Shown in pieces: positions 1-5,359 of a DNA stretch of 12,126 bases. The stretch spans positions 1 to 12,126 of the forward strand of contig DAOULG010000091.1 of the NCBI GenBank assembly GCA_034420495.1. The letters are read 5' to 3'. The position numbers and the translations under genes were made by a program. Source of the stretch: VYDC01 sp034420495. Lineage in GTDB: Bacteria > Chloroflexota > Dehalococcoidia > UBA2979. Under the pieces are notes generated by a model. That model was not told the DNA's origin and made no database searches. It worked only from the letters and a program-made list of their open reading frames with translations. Position 1 is the first letter of the stretch. The number at the start of each line of letters is the position of its first letter.

Positions 1-456
1 GTCACGCGCGAGCAGGCCACAAGCGTCGGCGAGCTCGCCGAGCGACTCGGCATCGACCGCGACGGGCTCGAGCGGACGGTCGCCTCGTACAACGCGGCCT
101 GCCGCCCCGGCGACTTCAATCCCGCCGAGCGCGACGGGCTCGGGACGTCGGGCATCGAGCCGCCGAAGTCGAACTGGGCGCTGCCGCTGGTGGAGGCGCC
201 GTTCGTCGGGTTCGCCGTCACCTGCGGCATCACCTTCACCTTCGGCGGGATCCGGATCGACCCGGCGACGGGCGCCGTGCTCGACACGGAGGAGCGCCCG
301 ATCCGCGGCCTCCACGCGGCGGGAGAGCTCGTCGGCGGCCTCTTCCACGACAACTACGCCGGCGGGAGCGGGCTGATGGCGGGGGCCGTCTTCGGCCGCA
401 TAGCGGGCGCAGGCGCCGCGGCCGAGGCGGCGGGACCCGGGGGCGGGACCCGCTAG
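1..456 (+). CDS. FAD-dependent dehydrogenase, fumarate reductase/tricarballylate dehydrogenase (TcuA-like) family, C-terminal part
   Basis: The reading frame is open from the first base, so the 5' part lies outside the window; 151 codons are visible. The product is the C-terminal end of a flavoprotein of the FAD_binding_2 (fumarate reductase/KsdD/TcuA) family. Visible hallmarks are ALPLVEAPFVGF followed by TCGITFTFGG, an IDPATGAVLD stretch, and the flavin-binding tail GLHAAGELVGG...NYAGGSGLMAGAVFGRIAG. Family members oxidise or reduce C-C bonds next to carboxylates or ketones; TcuA oxidises tricarballylate to cis-aconitate. The wording of the C-terminal block resembles TcuA-type proteins more than ketosteroid dehydrogenases, but the FAD-binding N-terminus and substrate cap are missing, so the substrate is open. 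The gene converges with the SDR and the two stops share one CTAG. Confidence is high for the family and low for the substrate. Confidence 0.85.
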   Translation, partial: VTREQATSVGELAERLGIDRDGLERTVASYNAACRPGDFNPAERDGLGTSGIEPPKSNWALPLVEAPFVGFAVTCGITFTFGGIRIDPATGAVLDTEERPIRGLHAAGELVGGLFHDNYAGGSGLMAGAVFGRIAGAGAAAEAAGPGGGTR

Positions 457-1235
457 GAGATCCCCGTCGTGCTGCCGCCGCCGTCGATCACCAGCGTGTG
501 CCCCGTCACGTAGCTCGCGAGACCCGACGCGAGGAAGACGGCGCCCGCCGCGATCTCCTCCGGCTCGGCGAGGCGGCGCAGCGGCGCGTGCTCGACGGCC
601 CGCGAGCCGACGTCGTCGCGCATGTTGCGGACCCGCCCCGGCGTGTTCACGCCGCCGGGGGCGATCGCGTTGACGCGGATCCCGTGCCGGGCCCACTCCG
701 CCGCGAGCGACCGCGTCATCCCCAGGATCGCGGCCTTCGCGGCGCTGTAGTGCGCCGAGCCGACGGCGTCGCCCTGCAGGGCCGAGCCCGAGGACGTGCT
801 GACGATGCTCCCCCCGTGCCCGGCGGCGATCATCGCGCGCGCGGCGATCTGGCTGCCCAGGAACATCGCCTTGAGGTTGACGCGGAGCACCGCCTCGAGC
901 CCGTTGTCGCTGAGATCGACCGTCGGCAGCTGGAACGACCCCCCGACGTTGTTGACCATCACGTGGAGGTCGCCGAAGCGCTCGATGGCGGCGTCCACCA
1001 GCCGCTGCACCTCATCGCGCTCGCGGACGTCCGCCGGCACCGCGTAGGCCTCTCCGCCCGCCTCCTCGATCGCCGCCGCCGTGGCCTCCCCGCTCTCCTC
1101 GTCCAGCTCGCCGACGACGACGCGGGCGCCGACGTCCGCGAGGCCGAGCGCGATCGCGCGTCCGATGCCGCTCCCCGAGCCGGTGACGACCGCCACCTCT
1201 CCCGCCAGATCGAGCCGCTCCCTGACGAACCCCAC
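453..1235 (-). CDS. short-chain dehydrogenase/reductase (SDR), NAD-type
   Basis: A 260-residue classical SDR, the usual length, probably oxidising a hydroxyacyl-CoA or other secondary alcohol to a ketone in the cytoplasm. The cofactor motif TGSGSGIG is at residues 18-25, the NNVGG motif at 95-99, the catalytic Ser near 148-149, and YSAAK with catalytic Tyr163 and Lys167. An acidic residue (Glu43) follows the second Rossmann strand, which favours NAD over NADP. The C-terminal signature LASGLASYVTGHTLVIDGG is intact. The start is GTG at 1235, chosen because GAGGGAGG (1241-1248) lies 5 bases upstream. It is the last gene of a leftward operon, 75 bases after the CoA-transferase that ends at 1311. 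That context suggests a 3-hydroxyacyl-CoA dehydrogenase-like role, but SDR substrates cannot be read from sequence. Confidence 0.93.
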   Translation of the reverse strand: MGFVRERLDLAGEVAVVTGSGSGIGRAIALGLADVGARVVVGELDEESGEATAAAIEEAGGEAYAVPADVRERDEVQRLVDAAIERFGDLHVMVNNVGGSFQLPTVDLSDNGLEAVLRVNLKAMFLGSQIAARAMIAAGHGGSIVSTSSGSALQGDAVGSAHYSAAKAAILGMTRSLAAEWARHGIRVNAIAPGGVNTPGRVRNMRDDVGSRAVEHAPLRRLAEPEEIAAGAVFLASGLASYVTGHTLVIDGGGSTTGIS

Positions 1236-1310
1236 CGTGACCTCCCTCAGCGCTCCCCGCCCGCCCGCGGCGCGCCGCGCCGGAGCCCGGCTCCCCCGCC
1301 GGCCGCCGTC
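1236..1310 (-). other. intra-operon spacer with GC-rich dyads
   Basis: This 75-base gap between the CoA-transferase stop and the SDR start holds the SDR ribosome site and two dyads. One is the perfect 14-base palindrome CGCGGCGCGCCGCG (1266-1279). The other is a short hairpin near 1282-1294, GGAGC-CGG-GCTCC on the transcribed strand. There is no T-run, so it is not a classical terminator; it could slow transcript decay or set the ratio of SDR to CoA-transferase. Significance is uncertain in such GC-rich DNA. Confidence 0.35.
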
Positions 1311-2558
1311 TCACGCGGGCGCCCGGTAGCGATCGCCGATCGCGCCGCTCGCCGCCAGCCGGGCGATCTCGGCCGCACTGTAGCCGAGCTCGCCGAGCAC
1401 CTCCTCGTTGTGCTCGCCGAGGAGCGCCGCGCTGCGCTCCCACGTCGGCGGATCGGGCTCCATCTGCCAGAGGAAGCCGCCGACCTCCCTCCTCCCCAGG
1501 TGCGGGTGCCCGATGGAGCGCAGCCAGCCGCGCGCCCGGAGCTGCGGGCTCTCGAGCGGGCCGGCGGCGCCGAGCACCGGCGCCGCCACCGCGCCGTGCC
1601 GCTGGATGCGCTCCGCCGCCTCCGCGGCGGGGAGATCCCGGACGAAGGCGCCGACGGCGGCGTCGACCTCGGCGCGCGCGCGGCGCCGGCCGAGGACCGA
1701 CGCCCACGGGTGCGGCTCCGCAGCGAGCCCGGGTCGGCCCATCGCCTCAGCGAGCCCCGCCCACTGCGCGTCGTCCTCGGCGGCGACGCAGATCCACCCG
1801 CCGCCGGCCGCCGGGTAGTAGTCGTGGGGCACCAGATCCCGATCGCCGTTCGCCACCCGCGGCGGCGAGCGCCCGCTCGCCACCCATTCGCCGACGATCG
1901 CCGGCAGCTGCCACGCAAGATCCTCGACCTGCGCGAGGTCGATCCACGACCCCTCCCCGCTGCGGTCGCGCAGCGCGAGCGCCGCGACGGCGGCGAACAC
2001 CACGGTCAGCGGCACGGCGGCGTCGGAGTGCACCGCCGGCGCCGTCTCCTCAAGCGGCGCGCCGGGATGGCCGCGCACCAGGTGGTGGCCGACCATGGCG
2101 TCGAGGCCGCTCCCGAACATCCGGTACCCGCGGTACGGCCCGTCCTGGCCCCACGCGGCGAGGGAGATCAGCGAGGTCCGCGGCTGGATCGCGTGCACGG
2201 CCTCCCAGCCGAAGCCGAGCCTCTCCAGGGTCCCCGCGGAGAAGCTCTCGACGAGGAGATCCGCGCCGGCGATCAGCCGGCGCAGCACCTCGGCGCCGTC
2301 CTCCGAGCGCACGTCGACGGCGATGTTCCGCTTGTTGCGGTTTGCGTGGTGGTGGACGTTGACGCGCTCGTACGGGGGGCCCGTGCCCGCCCCGACGCGG
2401 GCGTCCGCCACGACGGGACGCGTCATCGAGCTCCGGGGGAAGGTCTCGAGCTTCACGACGTCGGCCCCGAGGTCGGCGAGCAGCGTGCACCCCATCGGCC
2501 CCGCCCAGACCTCGGCCAGCTCGATCACGCGCACGCCCCGGAGCGCCGCGCTGCTCAC
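1311..2558 (-). CDS. class III (CaiB/BaiF family) CoA-transferase, catalytic-type subunit
   Basis: A 415-residue CoA-transferase family III protein, close to the usual 380-430. Members move CoA between carboxylic acids through an aspartyl-CoA thioester. The N-terminus LRGVRVIELAEVWAGPMGCTLLADLGADVVKLE is the family opening. RNKRNIAVDVRSEDG (about 74-88), ADLLVESFSAGTLERLGF (about 100-116) and GEGSWIDLAQVE (about 201-212) follow. The catalytic aspartate is most likely Asp179 in AVHSDAAVP, at the position of Frc Asp169 (by-eye alignment). The start is GTG at 2558, whose first bases overlap the TGA stop of the upstream CoA-transferase as GTGA. No Shine-Dalgarno sequence is visible, so translation is probably coupled. 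The frame stays open upstream to about 3887, but that part is antisense-type Arg-rich sequence overlapping the other gene and is not coding. Likely partner: the adjacent subunit. Confidence 0.92.
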   Translation of the reverse strand: MSSAALRGVRVIELAEVWAGPMGCTLLADLGADVVKLETFPRSSMTRPVVADARVGAGTGPPYERVNVHHHANRNKRNIAVDVRSEDGAEVLRRLIAGADLLVESFSAGTLERLGFGWEAVHAIQPRTSLISLAAWGQDGPYRGYRMFGSGLDAMVGHHLVRGHPGAPLEETAPAVHSDAAVPLTVVFAAVAALALRDRSGEGSWIDLAQVEDLAWQLPAIVGEWVASGRSPPRVANGDRDLVPHDYYPAAGGGWICVAAEDDAQWAGLAEAMGRPGLAAEPHPWASVLGRRRARAEVDAAVGAFVRDLPAAEAAERIQRHGAVAAPVLGAAGPLESPQLRARGWLRSIGHPHLGRREVGGFLWQMEPDPPTWERSAALLGEHNEEVLGELGYSAAEIARLAASGAIGDRYRAPA

Positions 2559-3754
2559 GGCGCGACGCCCGCGCGCGCCAGCGCGATCTGCTCCTCCGGC
2601 GCATAGCCGAGCTCGGTGAGGAGCGCCGCCGTGTCGGCGCCGGGCCCGGGCGCCGGCCGCGCCTCCCAGGGTGCGCCGGCGCCGGAGGCGACGCGGAACG
2701 GGGGCCCGGCGATCGTCGTCTCGCCGAGCGCGGGGTGCGGGATGCGCACGTAGGATCCCCGGGCGGTGGCCTGCGGATCCGAGAGCAGCTCGGAGGCGTC
2801 GAGGATCGGCGCCGCGATCACTCCCGCCCGCTGGAGCGAGACGAACGCCTCCTGCTTCGTGCGGGCCGCGAGCCACGAGCGCAGCGCCTCCTCGACGGAA
2901 GGGCCGCGAGCCGGCCCGCTCCCCGCGGCCCCGACGAGCGCGCGCACGCGCGAGCGCGCCGGGTCGCGGTCCACCTGCAGCATCAGCACATGGCCGTCGC
3001 GGCAGGCGTAGGTGCGCGCACCCAGGTCGGCGGGGCGGGGGTAGGTCTCGGCGGTGCCGGTCAGCGCGTAGAGGAAGAAGGCGCTGTCGACGTTGCCGGC
3101 GAGCGCCTCGACCGCCGAGAGATCCACGACGCGGCGGAGACCGTCTTGCCGCCTGCCCCACACCGCCGCCGCCGCGGCGGCCGCCGCGGTCGCGCCCACC
3201 TGCACCTCGGCGAGGAACGGCGCGTAGCGCAGCGGCCCGCGATCGGGCGCGTCGGGGAGCCGCTGGTTGAAGGCGCGCGTCGACCAGCCGAAGAGGGAGG
3301 CGTCGTTCTCCCGGCGCCCGGCGAACGGGCCCTCGAGACCGTGCGGCGTGATCCAGACGGTGCTCGGCCCGGACTCCCCCTCCTCGAGCCGCGGCCGGAG
3401 CCTCCGCGCCTGCGCCGCCGGGAGATCGGAGACGAGCAGGTCGGAGCCGGCGGCGAGCCGGCCGAGCACCTCGCGCCCCGAGCCGGTGCCGAGGTCGAGC
3501 AGCAGCGAGCGCTTCCCCGTGTCGAGGGCGAGGTGGAAGGCCCCGCGGTCGAGGCCGGGCCGATCCTCCGGGAACGGACGCAGCCGGCGCAGCGGCGCCC
3601 CGCCGGGAGGCTCGACCTTCACCACCTCCGCGCCGAGATCGGAGAAGCGCTTGGTCGCGGCGGCAGAGGGTACCGCCCCGCCGAGCTCCACCACCCGCAG
3701 CCCCGCGAACGGGGGTCCGCCCGCGGTATCCCCGGATGCGCGCGCACGCCCCAT
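2555..3754 (-). CDS. class III (CaiB/BaiF family) CoA-transferase-like subunit, catalytic Asp apparently replaced
   Basis: A 399-residue protein that opens with FAGLRVVELGGAVPSAAATKRFSDLGAEVVKVEPPGG and has KRSLLLDLGTGSGREVLGRLAAGSDLLVSDLP and AGVIAAPILDASELLSDPQATARG, all CaiB/BaiF hallmarks. Where the family has Pro-x-x-Asp-(Leu/Ile)-x-x-Gly, this protein reads PFLAEVQVGATAAA, so the position of the acyl-accepting Asp seems to be Glu183. An Ala-rich run (about 188-197) follows. It may therefore be a structural or substrate-binding partner of the next gene, whose GTG start overlaps its TGA stop. The start is uncertain. ATG at 3754 is preferred, with GGTGA just upstream; GTG at 3772 would add six residues but has no visible ribosome site. 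First gene of the leftward three-gene operon, divergent from the solute-binding protein. The family call is secure; the loss of catalysis is inference. Confidence 0.88.
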   Translation of the reverse strand: MGRARASGDTAGGPPFAGLRVVELGGAVPSAAATKRFSDLGAEVVKVEPPGGAPLRRLRPFPEDRPGLDRGAFHLALDTGKRSLLLDLGTGSGREVLGRLAAGSDLLVSDLPAAQARRLRPRLEEGESGPSTVWITPHGLEGPFAGRRENDASLFGWSTRAFNQRLPDAPDRGPLRYAPFLAEVQVGATAAAAAAAAVWGRRQDGLRRVVDLSAVEALAGNVDSAFFLYALTGTAETYPRPADLGARTYACRDGHVLMLQVDRDPARSRVRALVGAAGSGPARGPSVEEALRSWLAARTKQEAFVSLQRAGVIAAPILDASELLSDPQATARGSYVRIPHPALGETTIAGPPFRVASGAGAPWEARPAPGPGADTAALLTELGYAPEEQIALARAGVAP

Positions 3755-3769
3755 CGTCACCGCCCCGGG

Positions 3770-3781
3770 CACTGTACCGTG
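3770..3781. promoter_or_regulatory. candidate operator dyad between divergent CoA-transferase and solute-binding genes
   Basis: CACTGTACCGTG is a 12-base dyad with five of six base pairs symmetrical (CAC-GTAC-GTG). It sits between the divergent start codons and is less GC-rich than its surroundings. On the minus strand it contains TACAGT (3776 to 3771), a 4/6 match to a -10 box; if used, the leader to ATG 3754 would be only about 10 bases. It could be an operator shared by both directions. This is a pattern observation only; no regulator gene is in the window. Confidence 0.25.
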
Positions 3782-5337
3782 TGGGCGCGCGCGGGCGCCG
3801 GAAGGGGGGACCCATCTCGCTCGCCCCGTCGCCCCGGACGCTCGTCTTCCCCGTCGCCGGGCCCCTCACGGGGGAGGGCTGGGACAACGACGCCCACCGC
3901 GTGACCTACAACCCGACGCAGCACCTGGTGTGGGAGCCGCTCGCCTTCCCGCGCGTCGGACCCGGCGCGGACGGCGTCTGGGCCCCCCGCCCCGTCGACC
4001 CGGAGCCGCGGCTGGCGACGCGCTGGGAGTGCTCCCCGGACGCGCGCCGCTGGCGTCTCTCGATTCGCCCCGGCGTGCGGAGCGCCTGGGGCAACGAGCT
4101 CACCTCGGAGGACGTGCGCTGGGGACTCGCGCGCTCCCTCGAGCTGCGGGCGCTGGGGAGGTGGCGGCTGCGGCGCATCGGCGGCCTGCCCGGTCCCGAG
4201 GCGATCGCGGCCGTCGACCGCTACACGGTCGAGATAGAGCTCGCACGCCCCAACCCGCAGTTCGCCTCCTATCTCGTCTTCCCCTCGAACCTGGTGATCG
4301 ACGCCGCCGAGGCGCGGCGCCACGCCTCCGACGCCGATCCGTGGGCCGTGCGCCGGCTCGAGCGCCATCCGGCCGGCTTCGGCGCCTTCGTCCTCGCCGA
4401 GCAGGCGGCAGGCGTCGTCGAGCTCCGCGCGCACCCGGGGTACTGGGCGGGGCGCCCCGGCCTCGATGCCGTCGTCCAGGTGGGCGTCGAGAGCCGCGAG
4501 CGCGCCCTCGCGCTCTTCGAGCGCGGCGGCGCCAACGCCGTGTTCGGGCTCTACCCGGAGGAGCTGGCGCGCCTCTCGGGGCGGCCGGGCGTGGAGCTCC
4601 GCCGCGTCCGCTACAACCACTCCACGCTGGAGTTCGACTTCCGGCGGCCGCCCTTCGACGACCGGAGGCTGCGGCACGCGGTGCGCCTCGCGCTCCCCTA
4701 CGAGCGGATCCTGCGCGACGTCTACGGCGGCTACGGGCGCCGCAGCTACGGCCCGGTGAGCGGAGCGACGCTCCACCACGCCTCGGCGCTCGGTCGCTAC
4801 GAGACCGACGAGAACGAGGCGCGGCGGCTGGTCGCCGCGAGCGCGTACCCGCAGGGCGTCGAGACCGAGCTCTACATCGATCCGACGCCGGAGTCGCTGC
4901 GCTTCGCCGAGATCGTGCGGCCGGCGCTCGCCGCCGTCGGGGTGAACGCCGAGGTGCGACTGCTGCGTCCGCCGCCCGACACCGCCTCCGCCCCGATGTG
5001 GTTCAAGAACGAGTGCAGCCACGCGGTGAACGAGGCGGGATACGAGCTCGGCCACGACTACGACTCGCCGGCCGGCCTGCGCGATCCGCTCTGGTTCCGC
5101 GACCGCCGCTGGACCGAGCGCCTCAAGGAGGTGCGCGGGGCGCCGGCCCCGGAGCAGCCCCGCGCCTACCTCGACGTGCAGCGCGAGCTGCTCGACTTCG
5201 CGCCGTGCGTCCACGTGGCCGAGGTGGAGACCGGCATCGTCTTCGACGGACGGCTGAGCCCCTGGGCCCGCGGCGAGGAGTGCCTGGGCACGCGCGCCGC
5301 CGTCTGGTCGGGCACGCGCGGCGTGCTCGGCGCCTGA
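3781..5337 (+). CDS. family-5 solute-binding protein (SBP_bac_5, DppA/OppA-like), no visible signal peptide
   Basis: About 518 residues from the GTG at 3781. The SBP_bac_5 pattern is clear: LVWEPLAF, LATRWECSPDARRWRLSIRPGVRSAWGNELTSEDVRWGL, ARPNPQFASYLVFPSNLVI, then PPFDDRRLRHAVRLALPYERILRDVYGGYG and a second lobe with EARRLVAASAYPQGVETELYIDPTPESL. Such proteins normally bind peptides, sugars or other solutes outside the membrane and feed an ABC importer. Here no hydrophobic signal segment or lipobox Cys precedes the first strand (TLVFPVAGPL), and no permease or ATPase gene is in the window. The protein may be cytoplasmic, for example a ligand sensor like the C-terminal domain of SgrR, or the start may be wrong. 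Candidate starts are ATG 3736 (overlaps the divergent gene), GTG 3781 (no ribosome site) and a rare ATC at 3814 behind GGAAGGGGGGA. The gene stands alone and converges on the fused CoA-transferase with 22 bases between the stops. Confidence 0.85.
   Translation: MGARGRRKGGPISLAPSPRTLVFPVAGPLTGEGWDNDAHRVTYNPTQHLVWEPLAFPRVGPGADGVWAPRPVDPEPRLATRWECSPDARRWRLSIRPGVRSAWGNELTSEDVRWGLARSLELRALGRWRLRRIGGLPGPEAIAAVDRYTVEIELARPNPQFASYLVFPSNLVIDAAEARRHASDADPWAVRRLERHPAGFGAFVLAEQAAGVVELRAHPGYWAGRPGLDAVVQVGVESRERALALFERGGANAVFGLYPEELARLSGRPGVELRRVRYNHSTLEFDFRRPPFDDRRLRHAVRLALPYERILRDVYGGYGRRSYGPVSGATLHHASALGRYETDENEARRLVAASAYPQGVETELYIDPTPESLRFAEIVRPALAAVGVNAEVRLLRPPPDTASAPMWFKNECSHAVNEAGYELGHDYDSPAGLRDPLWFRDRRWTERLKEVRGAPAPEQPRAYLDVQRELLDFAPCVHVAEVETGIVFDGRLSPWARGEECLGTRAAVWSGTRGVLGA
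3800..3810 (+). promoter_or_regulatory. strong purine-rich ribosome-binding-site candidate without a standard start codon behind it
   Basis: GGAAGGGGGGA is the best Shine-Dalgarno-like sequence near the start of the solute-binding protein. The only in-frame codon at a workable distance is ATC at 3814, three bases after it. ATC is a known but very rare initiator. Starting there would give a protein beginning just before the first strand of the domain, with no leader at all. The run could also be chance in a G-rich genome. Confidence 0.3.
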
Positions 5338-5359
5338 GCCTACGCCCCTACCGGCTCCC

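Noticed and set aside
498..2606. Long open frame on the plus strand (about 700 codons) over the SDR and CoA-transferase
   Set aside because: It is antisense to two clearly recognisable genes, is extremely rich in Arg, Ala and Pro, and has no domain. Long spurious frames are normal in DNA this GC-rich.
2559..3887. Possible 5' extension of the second CoA-transferase giving an 858-residue protein, which would look like another fusion
   Set aside because: The extension is an off-frame translation of the neighbouring CoA-transferase. The CaiB opening starts right at GTG 2558.
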